Origin: Lojkania enalia
Taxonomy: Eukaryota > Ascomycota > Dothideomycetes > Pleosporales
NCBI GenBank assembly: GCA_010094045.1
Contig: ML986636.1
Coordinates: 124,001-188,000, forward strand
Length of the DNA stretch: 64,000 bases
Reading direction: 5' to 3'
Shown one piece after another: positions 47,589 through 59,068 of this stretch. The position numbers and the translations under genes were made by a program. Below the pieces are notes generated by a model, which did no database searches, was not told where the DNA came from, and saw only the letters and a list, made by a program, of their open reading frames with translations. Every line of letters begins with the position of its first letter. Positions within the stretch are counted from its first letter, which is position 1.

Positions 47589-49340
47589 TCTGTGACTATC
47601 GATCTTCCACCGGCGAGAGTGCTAGTTCCAAGTTCTTGGGTACTCATGAACAGGCGGCGGTAGGTATGGAGCGATCGACGTGTAGTGGCAGTAGTTTGTG
47701 CTTGATGGGATCTGGGAGATTGCCCACGAGGTCGAAATGGCGTTATGAAGTAGCCCGGCCGCTAAGGTGCGGATGGCGTTTGAAAGTTTGGTCGAAGATC
47801 AACCCGCTCATTTGCCTGGGTCCGAGTCAGGAGATGCGATGCGGCGCTGAAAGAGTGAGGTGACGTCGAGACGGTTGCGGTCAACTCGAGCCCATGCGGT
47901 GGTGGGGAGCGAGCTTTTTTCAACGACCGTTCTATGCATCTTACTCAGAAACGCGTGCTGGCCCGACGAGATAATATGTATAAGTGAAGAAGACCCGGCA
48001 GCTGCTGTCATCCCATGATCGCTTCCCCCGCATTTGCACGACTCTCGCTTCTTTCAGCGAATTTGCGGGTTTGCATTGGCCAGTGCTGGCTAAACTCATC
48101 TCTTGGGGGGCGGGACCCTGTCCGTCGCCAACATGGGATGCATGAGAAACCCTGTTCTGGGGTTTCAGCCGCTGTACCGACACCGCTACAGCAAGAAATC
48201 ACATTTTCCCCGCCCAATCGTAGCTTAAATGCAGCGCCCAGCTCAGAGCCCTGAGGGACACCTGGGCAATCTTGTCATGCTAGCGGAAAGTTCCTTTTCT
48301 CGCGTCTGCCAACCTGCCAGCATCGTCGCGTGAGCTCTGCGTGCATTTCTCTCGTTCAGTGCAAGCCCAAGTATTGATTGTCTAGAGTTGGTCCAGTGCC
48401 GCGCTTCTGCTCATCCCGCATCAGCTGGCGAGCCGTTCACCCAACCAGCCACAATCCGTCGATACGGCATCGATATGGGGCTGGGGTGGTGAAGGTTGCA
48501 GCGCTTTGCCATCCCCCAGATTGGCCTTAATACCGGATTGCCCCATTGCCGGCCGCCGGCAATAGGGATGTGCTGACCAGGTACCACACCCGCAGACAGG
48601 AGGCTGCTGGTCTAAAACCACAGAAGCAGTCAACGTGGGGACATGCAAGAGATTGAATTCAGATCGTGCCCTCCTTCAATCTGGAAGAACAATGACTCTG
48701 TTGGAGAAAGGTAGGCGTTGTCGGGGAAGCGTCTCAAACGCTGAACCCCCTGGGCCCACCTGTGGAGACGGTCCCTGGATGAAGTCGTTAGCGGCGGCTG
48801 TCACAACCTAGCGCCCGCGGGGGGATAAGACCTCTAATTCGACTTTTGAACCCTCAACACTCCGCAATACTTACGTGCCTCGACAAAACCTGCGTTGTGT
48901 CTCAATCGCGGCTTTTCGTCTCGCTTGAACGCGCCAAAGATGTGGCGGTTGCACCGTGGGTCTCACGAGGCAGGGAGTGCCGCGCATAGCCAGCTTGGAT
49001 TTTAACGTGCAGCAGCGCTCACATAAATGGTCTTGGTATGGTAGCCTGGCCAAGGGAAACGTCATCTGGGAATTTTTCATATGCAACAAAGTATATTGCG
49101 TTTGTCAATCTGCTTTTGGACATCAGACGTCTATCATCCGCCCCAGATGTCTAGCTATCCATGCAAAAAGCCTGCTCCGCGGGCTCATGAAGGCCAGAGT
49201 TCTGTAGTCGATAATGTCTCGACCATGCTGAAGAATTCATTTTCAATTAGCAACGATAAGAACAAAACGTGTGGTCCAACAAAGGACTACAGCCTAAAAC
49301 TCAATTAGCTTTCATCGCGAATTACGCATTGTCTACAGCT
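47589..49340. other. 1.75-kb spacer upstream of the SAT4-type gene
   Basis: Promoter side of the SAT4-type gene and 3' side of the next minus-strand gene. Short open frames on both strands lack recognisable features; no RNA gene or repeat noted. Confidence 0.5.
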
Positions 49341-50198
49341 TCACCGCGGCTGCTCTTCATAGTTCCTTCCTATGGAATAGCTCCTCGCCCCGTTGCCCAT
49401 GACCGCTCTCCTTATGGCTTCTATCTCTAGCTGCACTCTCTGTTGCTCCTCTTCCCATTGCTTTGTTCTCGGAGAATTCGGTGGACTTCGGGTAACCTCC
49501 GAAGTGGGACTCCCCACAAATGGATCTGCTCTTCTCGGCTCCTCCCATGGACGCCATCTTCCTCGAGGGATAAGCCTTGCATTCCTGCCAGCAAGCCTTT
49601 CACCGTGGCTCGCCATCGTGGGTCCTACACTCGATACCCCGCTCAGAACCGGCAAACTATTTCGGTGCTGATAGGGGTGTTGTAAAGGGAGTCTTTGCTC
49701 CGGCAAAAGCACCTGCATACGGTGGGCTTGCGAGTTCTCATGCGCTAGGACTTTGGGTGTTTGATTCACCGCCCCGGCACCGTTCCGGGATAGTCGAGAG
49801 GGCATTGGGCCCGTTGAGTCTCCGCGCCAGCCCGGCGGACCAGTGTAATCTGGCCCAGGGACCCTCGGGATGAAGACATCAAAACGAGGAGGCGGAAACA
49901 TATACGCCTCCAGCTCCCGAATAATGCTCGCGCCCAACGGCCTCTTCTCCTGCACAAAGTCGATGCACCGCCGGACAAGCCGCCGGTATTCTCGGATATC
50001 GGTGACGTTGAGGTTGAGAGGTGCGAATATTTCCCATACGGCCTGCACGTGGATTGGTAGGATGTCTACGGCTTTTTGCTTTAGGATGCCGATGAAGGTC
50101 TCGGCCGCTTGAGCGCTGTGCGGAGCGTATATGAAGCCACCAGGTGCAATGTTTGATTCCCATAGTTTCTGATATACAATATGTGGTTGGCGAGGCAT
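49341..50198 (-). CDS. Hypothetical protein
   Basis: A 285-aa frame from the ATG at 50198, which follows a CTTCAG-like pyrimidine acceptor; an upstream coding exon is therefore possible. I do not recognise a domain. Residues 1-125 look folded and helical (GILKQKAVDILPIHVQAVWE; YRRLVRRCIDFVQEKRPLGA), followed by a Pro/Arg-rich, probably disordered half, and a short charged helix near the end (KQWEEEQQRVQLEIEAIRRA). The contrast between an ordered N-terminus and a disordered tail supports a real gene over chance, but conservation was not tested. Confidence 0.55.
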   Translation of the reverse strand: MPRQPHIVYQKLWESNIAPGGFIYAPHSAQAAETFIGILKQKAVDILPIHVQAVWEIFAPLNLNVTDIREYRRLVRRCIDFVQEKRPLGASIIRELEAYMFPPPRFDVFIPRVPGPDYTGPPGWRGDSTGPMPSRLSRNGAGAVNQTPKVLAHENSQAHRMQVLLPEQRLPLQHPYQHRNSLPVLSGVSSVGPTMASHGERLAGRNARLIPRGRWRPWEEPRRADPFVGSPTSEVTRSPPNSPRTKQWEEEQQRVQLEIEAIRRAVMGNGARSYSIGRNYEEQPR

Positions 50199-51251
50199 GT
50201 CTGAAGAGTGAGAGCATGGGGAGCGAAGCAAGAACCTAGAGCTCTATGAAGACCATCAGTAAGCAGTTAGGCGGTTGAAGCAGCTAATGTAAAGACGGAC
50301 GTAGCACAGTAGCGGATGTGGATGCACGGCTAATTTAGAACGAATGAGCTTTAAGAATGCCGTTTGTGGGGGTAGTCTGTGTAAGGTGAATTTCGTTACT
50401 GATCAGCTAACAAAAGATGGGAGGATGGAGACGCCGTGGATGCGACTTCCCCATTAGTGTACAAATTCATCATGGGTAGAACGCATATATTGAAAGTCTG
50501 TATTTGCGATCTCCCCGGGCATCGCGGTAAAAACGGAGAGATAATGAAAAAGTACAATGGGATTTTTGAGAAGTGTAAATTTGAATGCTAGAATTAGACA
50601 CCAAATCTAGGTACATCTTGGAGCCTCCAACATAAAATATGTGCAGTATCCTACTCTCAATCCCGGCCCTTCTACGGACACGCATGCAGACTCAAATCCC
50701 GCGAATCATTTAATTAAAGACAAGCACCAAAAAGCATCCTACTGCAAATCAGATACAATTAAGAGTGTTAATAATACCCTCTTGTTGCTATATAATTATT
50801 AGCTCGGCATTGCTCGAGCGCGTGAACAGGTAATATATCACAAAAAAAAAAACGCCTAGAAATGCAGTTCGCAAAAATGATGACTAATGCTGAAAATAAC
50901 TCCACACATGCATATGCTATATTAGGCTTCGATGTCCATGCAACAGATCGATAGATAGATAAATAGACAATGCAAAGCGCCAGGAAATGCAAGACTTGTG
51001 ACGAGGGAAAAAGAAAGATAGAGAGATAGGAGTTTGGACAAAAGAAAATCGATTCAAGCGCAATGCTTGTTCACATGTAATACATATGCAAAGGCGACCA
51101 AGCGCATATCACGCTGCCCAGCAGCCAAAAAATCGGTCGTTCGCCTCTATACTCCATACACCGCATGCATGCATCTCGTACTTATAGCACATAACTTTTT
51201 TAACCAGCGAGACAATAATCTCGAAAATTACAGCCTCCCTGATTCTTCTGT
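50199..51251. other. 1-kb spacer between two minus-strand genes
   Basis: Promoter of the hypothetical gene and 3' flank of the next gene; AT-leaning in the middle, with ATAG repeats near 50950-50965 and GATAGA near 51015. No gene is evident. Confidence 0.5.
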
Positions 51252-53030
51252 CTATCCTACGCTCTTGCCCCTCTTCCCCTTGCCGCATTCGCGCTTGCTG
51301 AGCGGCTCCTCGGGCCAAACCCAGCCGCGGACGCGCTTTGCGTCGCGCTTCTCGCTGAGGTTGGGCTTTGGGACCCACGAGTCGCGCTCTAGGAAGTTCT
51401 GGCGTGTCAGCGCGGCAGGGCCACCGACCTCCATGCGCCAGGTTCCCATGCCCTCAAATGGGTTCTCTTTGGCAAGCATATGAAGGTACCACAGGGCGAG
51501 GCCGGCAGTCATTTGGATTGCGCCGGTCTCAGGGTGGAGGCCGTGGGTCGAGAGGCGGATAGGGGGGGACGTCTCTAGGTACCCGAAGATCGGGATACCG
51601 GTTTGTGTGTTGAAGGTTGTGGGGTCGGGGGTTGCCGCTGAGGACGGTCCGCCGCATCTCACGCACAAGAGCTCGATCTCTGTGATGATGAAGCCGTAGC
51701 GGCAGCCGTGTTCGCGCATTACGCGGTGCAGGTGGGCGAGTCCTTGCAGGTAGAGGACTTGCTTTGGTGGCGATTCGCCTCGCATGCCAGTATTCCATTG
51801 GTCGTAGCATTTTACGAGGCCAACAACGCGGCCGCGGCTGTCGCCGTAAATGGTCTTCTCGTAGTCAGATGGGTAGTTGGAGACGAACTCAGGTTGTGGG
51901 CGGATTCCGACAGCGGGCTTCAAGGATTTCATGCTCATATGGGCTTCGCCGAGGGCAACCTTAAGGGCTGCGTTGAGCTTCGGGGTATAGTAGCTTGTGT
52001 AGATGTCATGGAGCTGACTCTCATTCTCGGGCTGGAGGTTCAAGGCACGAGAGGGCTCTGGAAGGTAGTTGCTCGGTACGGGAACCTGGAGCAGCTCAGG
52101 GATGGAGGGAAGAGCGGTGATGGTGTTGATATTGAAGTCGGTCCAGCTGCGTAGGTTGCGAACGTCCCACCAGAAGTGGTTATGCTGGCCACGACCGACA
52201 ATGCTCTGGACACGGCGGACAAGAGCGGGCGATGGGTTGGGTGCTGTGAGATAATCGAGGAGGGAAGAAGTAGGGGTAGGGTTGAAGGTGTCGAAGTTGA
52301 GATCAAGATCTAGTGGATACTGAACGGCTGGTGCTGACTCAAATTCCGGCAGGCTGAAGTCTGCCGTAGTAGTGGTAGTGGTGGTGAAAGATGGGATATC
52401 TTGAATAGAAGTGACAACGTTCAAACTAGAAGGTGCCGCGCTTGAGGTCACATAGCTGGGAAGGTTGCGATAAGTGGGAAAACCAAATCGGCTAACGACA
52501 GACTCGTCGATGCTCCCAACAGAGGTGGCGCGAGTATGACCTCGCCTCAAGCCGGACGCCGACTGAGAGCGCGAGTGGGCAACAGAGGATCGGCGGGCTT
52601 CTGAAGGTGTGAATGAAATGGGAGAATTAAGAGTAGAAGTGGCAAGACCAAAGTCATAAGATGCCGTAGAGCAGGGAGAAGTAAGAGTACTGGCAGTGGC
52701 CGAGCTGTAGTTGAATGGACTTGACCCTCGTCGGATCATGGAGCCAGGGCGCGAGTACGGGTTGTAGGAGGTATAGCCGATGCTGTTGCTAGACGTCGTC
52801 CTGCGATGTCTAACTGGACCGCCGGTGGGTTCCGCGATCTGGTCTTGCGTCCGGACCTTAGGGAGAAGCATAGGTCCATGTTGCCTGATGGGTGATCGGG
52901 GTGGTGTGGTGTTGGCTGTGATGACAGAATCAGGTGAAGAGTCGTTGGAGTAGAAGGCACCATCCGATGAGCCAACGCTGCCTGGCATGTAGAAGTTGGC
53001 AGAAGGCGGTGTAGTTTGACGGTAGGACAT
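51252..53030 (-). CDS. Conserved-type fungal protein, disordered N-terminus with folded C-terminal domain
   Basis: Single exon, 592 aa from the ATG at 53030. Residues 1-250 are Ser/Thr/Pro-rich with many SP sites and NSIGYTSYNPYSRPGSMIRR, and look disordered. The C-terminal half is compact and resembles an uncharacterised Pezizomycotina domain: HNHFWWDVRNLRSWTDFNIN, PSDYEKTIYGDSRGRVVGLV, QVLYLQGLAHLHRVMREHGC, RYGFIITEIELLCVRCGG. The spacing of acidic residues, the G-x-V-K strand and the strand GFIITEIE are suggestive of a PD-(D/E)XK nuclease-like fold, but this is speculative and no catalytic triad is proven. It ends in a basic tail (KGKRGKSVG). Function is unknown; nuclear location is a guess from the basic tail. 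Confidence 0.72.
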   Translation of the reverse strand: MSYRQTTPPSANFYMPGSVGSSDGAFYSNDSSPDSVITANTTPPRSPIRQHGPMLLPKVRTQDQIAEPTGGPVRHRRTTSSNSIGYTSYNPYSRPGSMIRRGSSPFNYSSATASTLTSPCSTASYDFGLATSTLNSPISFTPSEARRSSVAHSRSQSASGLRRGHTRATSVGSIDESVVSRFGFPTYRNLPSYVTSSAAPSSLNVVTSIQDIPSFTTTTTTTADFSLPEFESAPAVQYPLDLDLNFDTFNPTPTSSLLDYLTAPNPSPALVRRVQSIVGRGQHNHFWWDVRNLRSWTDFNINTITALPSIPELLQVPVPSNYLPEPSRALNLQPENESQLHDIYTSYYTPKLNAALKVALGEAHMSMKSLKPAVGIRPQPEFVSNYPSDYEKTIYGDSRGRVVGLVKCYDQWNTGMRGESPPKQVLYLQGLAHLHRVMREHGCRYGFIITEIELLCVRCGGPSSAATPDPTTFNTQTGIPIFGYLETSPPIRLSTHGLHPETGAIQMTAGLALWYLHMLAKENPFEGMGTWRMEVGGPAALTRQNFLERDSWVPKPNLSEKRDAKRVRGWVWPEEPLSKRECGKGKRGKSVG

Positions 53031-54828
53031 TGTGAATAGAGGGTTGCTACCAGACTAAAGGGTATGAGAGACTTGAAGTGAAAACAAATGACGACATCCA
53101 ATTGACTTACGCTACGCGAGTGGACAGGAACGAAGGCGATTATGAATAAGGATTAAGTTAGAGTGGAGTCCGGCTCCGGTTGGGGTCTAGAGACAAGAGG
53201 AAGAGAAAGGAAAGAATTGGTAGGGAAGAGAAAGGCAGTGCAGGAGCAGAGGAGTGCTGGATGAGAGGTTGGTTGTGCGGCGAAGCTATCGATACTTATC
53301 CTCCCCCGGATGAAGCCACGGAACCGTTGGGTCTGGGACGCGCGATTAGATCGTAGTCTAGCGTGCAGAACATGATGCTGAAACACGACCGGCTGGGCCC
53401 ATAAACCAGACCCGGAGGCATTTCGAGCGGTCTGCGGCAGTATCACAACAGATGATCTCTGTGGAGAGATGCCTCAGTAGGCGCCTGAAACGTAGCGGCA
53501 CATGGGCGAGTACAACAGAGGTAAACTACAGAACTCCTCTACTGTACGGCCTAGTTCTATTTCTGTTGCGGCGTGTACTGATGCGGGATGGTGAGCTGGG
53601 AGCGTACAACATGAGTGGCTGTGGGCACTGGGGGTGCATTAGAGCAGCTATACAGAACGAATAATGAGCGGCGACGCGCTGGGCCCGGGGCGGCAGCCAA
53701 GATGAAACCGGGCAGCAGTGGCGCCGTATTGCAATGCTGCCGTGGTACATTGGGACATGATTGTAGAGGAGTGGGCGGCAGTTTGAGAGCAGTCGACGAA
53801 TGGGTGGTGGTGGTGTTGAAGGTTAGCGCCCTGCGTTGGCATCCGACGGATTCCCGCGGGCGTGGGGCTGGAGGCTTGTTTGCGCATGGCCCGGAGGAGT
53901 CATCGCCGGGTAGGGCGCAGCGATTGGACCACGACGGCTCGAAGTTTCGTTTGGCGGGCAGTCGACCTGCAGGTATCCAGGTATCCAGAGAGTGACTCAT
54001 TGCTGCCAGCCTCAGCAATTCACGACTATAACACGCTCGACAAACCCCTCAGCAGACGTCGCGTTGGAGTCGCGTTGCGCATCGCAGTCTTTCGGGGTCT
54101 CGGGCGCCGCCCACTTTGTCGCCAGCTGCTGCTTCGCGCCCAAGCAGAGTTCAGCGCTCTGGAGGGCGACTGTACTCTGGCGACTATACCCTCAGTTCCC
54201 GCTGGCCTCCACCCTGCTCAGTTTCCGCCAGGCTTTGCGTCGTTTGCTGCCGGAACAACTGTCTGGCGAGACACGCCATTGGCTGCTGGCCACCTGCCAT
54301 CGAAGCGCCGACATCGACCAAACGTGCGAGGGAAACGCCGTCTTCAAGATCGTTCCATATCGTCGGAGGTTAGGGCAGAGCCTCACCAGGCCATGTGTCA
54401 CTCTCAGACATGGGACGTCTAAGCGCCGACACCCGCCAAGCAGACGCATTAGGTTTGATTAGCAGCACAACATATGCCCCAAAATATCTCAAACCGCATG
54501 CGGCCACCCTAAACCGGATGTTGGTGGACCGATTAACTCCGCTAAATGGCCGGAAGCGGAGCATCATGGACGCGAACGCTCGTACAGCTTCATCGGGCGT
54601 CCATGGGGAGATGCAAGCGAGATTCAGATCTCGCTTGAAACTGAGATGATCATGTTTTGATACTGAGCCCTACGTACGCGCCCAGGTACGTACCCATTAT
54701 CCCCGGATCTCGTGCGCGTTACTCAACCTGGCCTCGTCTTGCCGCTGTGTGAGATTTCGCCTGCTCCACCCAGCTATGCCTTTATTCCCTCGAGAAGGAA
54801 ATCTTGGAGCTTTAGGGCTGGCGGGCTG
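53031..54828. other. 1.8-kb spacer
   Basis: Promoter region of the preceding minus-strand gene. The part at 53600-54450 is GC-rich and shows overlapping open frames on both strands (up to 186 codons) without recognisable domains; composition explains them. Confidence 0.5.
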
Positions 54829-56618
54829 CTATGCATGCAACTGCGGCTCCACCCGATTGTCCCACCATCTCTTCCAATCCACCACTTTCCTCTCCTTCCT
54901 AGCGTCTTCCGCCGCGAAGACCATTGCGTGGCTTCGAAAAGCCTCGTCAAGATCGCATCCGAGGAACTCTCGCTGCGCCTCAGCCGCTGACATCTCCTGA
55001 CAATTCACGGCATTAACAGCCATGAGGAACTGTCTAACAAGTCCCTCGTCACCACCTCCGTGTCCACCTCCTGCCAAGTGCGGCTTATGAACTTTGGTAT
55101 ACCCAGTGGAGAAGTCGTGCACTTTGATGGTAGCGCTGTCGTATTCGATTTCGCCTTTAGTGCCGTAGATCCGTCCACGTCGTTCACAGATCTTCTCCGT
55201 GAAAGCTACCATGTGGAATTGTGCCGTCTTTGCGCCGCGTTGGTGTAGAACGGTTACCCCATCTTCAGACGGAAGAGGGTCGTCGTCCCATGTTATTGTA
55301 ACACACTGGTCATCGCAGACATCGTTATCTGATTCCCATACACACCGACCGAACCATGGTCGACTCTCGATTTCTTTGACAGGTGTCTCTGGGGTGTAGT
55401 CTTCTTTGAGGTTGTCTAGTAGCATGCTGCTAGCTGCTTCCAACCCGGACTTCTTGTAGCATTCTTCGATCTCGGGATTAACGATCTTGACGGGCCAGCC
55501 GGTATTACCGTACCTCAGATGTCTCTCAAGGTATATTCTCTTTGCACTATAGAGACAGTCCTCTTCGTGTGGGCATGATAGACAGTTTTTTGCGTCCCCA
55601 GCTTCCCTTGGTTTTCTTTCTTTGCGAAAGAACTTCCTGGAGCCAGTCGAGGTCACATAAGATGGCAAATGGGGTTGTGTACCAGCGTTTGGAGGTGGAG
55701 AACATAGCAACCACATAAGGAAGTCTATGTCGTGACAAGACTTTGTTAGAAGAGATGGTGCTGTTACGGACTCCTTCCTCCAATTGCCCCTGAGCTATGT
55801 TAGTCGTATTCTGTACCTGAAACGCGTCTTTCGCAAACATACCTAACGTAGGAGTGACTAAAATGCCACCACCCTACCGGCTCAACATGCTCGACACTCA
55901 GCACATCCCCTATAATCTCCTTCTCTAGCGCCAGCTGCCTCAGCAGCATATTGTGCGGAGAGTATCTCAGCACATGACAGATCCCAAAAACCGACTCTTT
56001 CCCCGTCACTACACTATCAACATGCCCATTCGCACCCTTCTTCTCCGCACCGCTCTTCAACGCCTTATACATCCGCAAACAACTCTCCAAACTCGTACTC
56101 AACGGCTTCTCAACACAAACATGCACGCCCAGCCCCGCAACCCCACAAACAACCTCCTCATGCAACTCATCTAGCACACAAACAAACACCGCATCGACCC
56201 TGCCCTCCTCAAGCTCCACTCCTTTCTCCCCAGCAGCCACCCTCTTCCGCCTCATCTCTTCGAATTCCACCCACTCCCTCCACCCTTCAAACTCCTGATA
56301 TGCGCCCGGCCCCCGATCCTCCCCCCAGATAAACTTCCTCCCAAACTCCGCTCGCTTATATGCGACCGGCTCCGCGACAGCGACAACTAGCGCATTCGTC
56401 GCCGACAGCGCAGACCGCGCATATGCCGTCCCGCGCGATCCCGCACCCACCACCAATATGCGCGGTGGGGTCGCAAAATGCTGTTTCCTTGGCGGGCGCA
56501 GAAAAGCGCCGTCTTCAGTCTCCGGACTATCTGGTTGAACTAGGGCGTCCGGGTTCGTAGGGGCGGTGCTGGGCGCATGGTTTGAGGGGGAAGTTTTGCG
56601 TTTGAAAATGTTGCGCAT
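54829..56618 (-). CDS. Gfo/Idh/MocA-family NAD(P)-dependent oxidoreductase (StrI-like)
   Basis: Probable sugar- or cyclitol-type dehydrogenase. Exons 56618-55843 and 55789-54829; the 53-nt intron (GTATGT donor, GACTAAC branch) joins SHSYVR to GNWRKES; 578 aa, longer than the usual 340-400 owing to inserts. The Rossmann fold begins at residue 53 with the dinucleotide loop GAGSRG (58-63). The family EKP motif is at 170-172 (VHVCVEKPLST). The C-terminal sheet domain contains WWHFSHSYVRGNW and KSCHDIDFLMWLL, the usual H-x3-D helix with the catalytic His region. An inserted Cys motif, NCLSCPHEEDCLYSAKRIY, is characteristic of a StrI-like fungal and bacterial branch and may bind metal or be structural. 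The N-terminal 50 residues are disordered. Substrate unknown. Confidence 0.87.
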
Positions 56619-57256
56619 GATGGAGGTTTGAGGGGAGAACTGAGGGCGGCGCAGTTGGTGGGTTTAACGGTTTAGGAAGTAGATAGTATATGTTCGGTAC
56701 AAAAGCCTCGGAACTATAAAACAACGCTTGCGGGTTGGTTCAAGGCTTGGGGAATCAGGCTGTGTGGGTTTATGTGTTTCCTGGAGGGGGAGGAGTAGGA
56801 GGAGGAATGAGGTTTGGTAGAGGTTGCCTGGAAGGCTACAGGATATGGTTGGGGACGTTGACGTCTTTTTTGGATTCCGGTCAATGGGAGTGCATGGGGC
56901 TGGTGCTTTGACATAGCATCATTGTACACTGGGACGTTGCATTGCAGGCTATACCGTCTTCAATTGGCCGAGGAGAGGAAGCTCTACAGTGCTGATGTGC
57001 TGTTTAAGCGGGGAAATAGAGCCCGAGGCTAGCACGTCCGACCAATGGTACAAGTCGATTAATCATCCGAGACCCAAAGCTTCAACAGTATCAGAAGTAT
57101 ACACAGCTATTTACATTTCCCTGGTTTTGAGAGTGAATAATTTCCTATTCCTAAGGCGATGACCTCGAAACCGAGCAATCCAAAAGGCCAACCTTTCTAC
57201 TCTGTTGGTAATGCATTTTCAACGCCTTTATCTAAGAAATATGAGATTAGGGCTCT
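56619..57256. other. Spacer between oxidoreductase and deubiquitinase genes
   Basis: About 640 bp forming the oxidoreductase promoter and the deubiquitinase 3' flank. No recognisable element. Confidence 0.5.
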
Positions 57257-59068
57257 TTATGATTCTTCCTGTCTATCAAGCTCATAAAATAATAAGTAAA
57301 CCTCCTTTTGCATACCGAGCACTTCGCTCGTTTTGCTTTCCCTTATTTTGTCGTCGCTAATCCTCCACCATCGGTTGCTTGGATTTCTCGGTTTTCGTTT
57401 GCGTTGTGTCAAGTCCGCAACCGATGAGGCTTTTTCCTTTATCGACCCTCTTATCGATCCCTTCAAACTTGGTGGCCTAGCCGGTGCTGACAAAGATGGT
57501 GGTAGTTGTAATGTATCCTCGTCGCGAGGTGCTGAGGTCGGCGCGGGTCCTCTGGAGGGTGCTGAAGACTGTGAAGAAAGTGACCCAACCGAGGGAGAGT
57601 CTAAAACAGGAGTGGATGGCGCAGGTGATGCTCTTTCACCCATGTTAACCAAGTTCGAGGTAGACATCCTAGGGCTCTGCACTGCGGAAGGATTGGGACT
57701 CGCCTGCATGCTATATACACCCTCTTGGCCGAATGAATGAGGAGTAGAATAAGGGACTGGCTGTACTTGGCGACGGAACGACTCGTAGTGACCGCTGTTA
57801 TGGGTACCTTTATGAGCTACCATCCCGAGAAGCCGGTACCTCTTCTGGTTCAGGATTCCGCCTAATGGGAGATTCTCAGGAAACGCAACCTTAGCTAGGT
57901 TCTTAGTCGAGAGGCCTCCCATGGCAAACATGGACCGCGATAAATGTATTGCGAGCACCTTTGGAAAGGTTGATATGTACATGTGACGAGCGATTCGGCG
58001 CTTCGGGGCAAGGCTAAGATCGGGAAGCTCAACATCCTTAGGCGGCTTCTCTGGATCTGCCTCAAGCGCTTTCTGGAGCTTCTCAATGTCGGATTGTATT
58101 CGCTCTCTCGTTTCCGTAGCGGCCGACCGCGATAGCTCCTTAGTCTTACTTTGAATTGCGTGTTCTAAACGGCAGTACTCGCACTTAAAATCATCGATAT
58201 GTTCCACTTTCAACATGCCATCGAAGCAGGTGTTTAACGATGTCGACGACTTTTGGGGCACGTTCAATGTCAGAGTGACAAATGTTGATACGGATGGATT
58301 TGGCTTGAATCCACATGTCAGGCATTCGATCTGGGATTCCATTTTCCCTTCGAAAGGGAACCCATCCTCGTCTAACGGAGACTCGTGTTCGGCTGCTTCT
58401 TCACTCGCTTCCCGCCGAGCCGCAGCTTCAGCAGCAACAGCGCCAAACTGTTCCGCAATCTCCTGTCTTTCCGACGCAGTGTCTCTATTTGTTATTATGA
58501 TTCCACATTTTTGGGCTTGGCGCCTAGCCTTTGCTCCTGCATGGTATTCATCACACAACCGCTCCGTCACAATCTGCAGAAATTCCTGTGCATCCTGCTG
58601 CTGACGGCTTATACGGGAGCCGAAAGCGCGCTCGAGGTGCCGTATGAAGGGTTGCGGAGAAATTGTTTTCCTGTAGAGCGGTCTCTCATTGAGTTTGTCC
58701 AATATCTCTTTCAATGCGTGTGTGACCCAGCCCTTCTGCAGCCCCTCCAGCTTCCACGGCCGCACGGGCTGCTTCTCCAAGCCCAGTCGCTCTGGATCGA
58801 CGTCGTACACACCCGGTCCATCAAGCCGCCTACGATGTGTCTCTCGGATCAGATAGAGGCGCAGATCGGGCAGGCCTGCCAGGGCCTGCAGGATCGAGTT
58901 GATAAAGCAGTCGTTGGCAGCATTGCTGAGCCCTACGACGCTCTTCTTCCGCGTGCTTGAGGACTCATCATCGAGGAAAAATGTGGGGCCAAAGACATAG
59001 ACCAGCGTGATGGCCGCAAGAGAGGCTCCGGCGGCATAGGTTGCGATTGTGAGGGGCTTCTCGGGCAT
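57257..59068 (-). CDS. Membrane-anchored ubiquitin carboxyl-terminal hydrolase, Ubp16-like
   Basis: USP-family deubiquitinase that removes ubiquitin from proteins; the closest known type is yeast Ubp16, which sits on the mitochondrial outer membrane. Single exon, 603 aa. One N-terminal hydrophobic helix (IATYAAGASLAAITLVYVFG, residues 8-27) gives an anchor with the catalytic part in the cytosol. Cys box GLSNAANDCFINSILQAL puts the nucleophile at Cys54; the usual NTC is NDC here. QQQDAQEFLQIV is the QQD box. Two Cys pairs, CLTC and CEYC, form the fingers zinc site. The His box is KGTHNSGHY (His427), followed by a Ser/Pro-rich insertion of about 130 residues before the last box WWRISDDKI and YLLFYE. 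It diverges from the bL9m gene over 368 bp, and both products relate to mitochondria. Confidence 0.92.
   Translation of the reverse strand: MPEKPLTIATYAAGASLAAITLVYVFGPTFFLDDESSSTRKKSVVGLSNAANDCFINSILQALAGLPDLRLYLIRETHRRRLDGPGVYDVDPERLGLEKQPVRPWKLEGLQKGWVTHALKEILDKLNERPLYRKTISPQPFIRHLERAFGSRISRQQQDAQEFLQIVTERLCDEYHAGAKARRQAQKCGIIITNRDTASERQEIAEQFGAVAAEAAARREASEEAAEHESPLDEDGFPFEGKMESQIECLTCGFKPNPSVSTFVTLTLNVPQKSSTSLNTCFDGMLKVEHIDDFKCEYCRLEHAIQSKTKELSRSAATETRERIQSDIEKLQKALEADPEKPPKDVELPDLSLAPKRRIARHMYISTFPKVLAIHLSRSMFAMGGLSTKNLAKVAFPENLPLGGILNQKRYRLLGMVAHKGTHNSGHYESFRRQVQPVPYSTPHSFGQEGVYSMQASPNPSAVQSPRMSTSNLVNMGERASPAPSTPVLDSPSVGSLSSQSSAPSRGPAPTSAPRDEDTLQLPPSLSAPARPPSLKGSIRGSIKEKASSVADLTQRKRKPRNPSNRWWRISDDKIRESKTSEVLGMQKEVYLLFYELDRQEES

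Noticed and set aside
53862..54422. 186-codon plus-strand frame in the spacer before the oxidoreductase
   Set aside because: Overlaps several other frames in a GC-rich stretch and has no recognisable feature.
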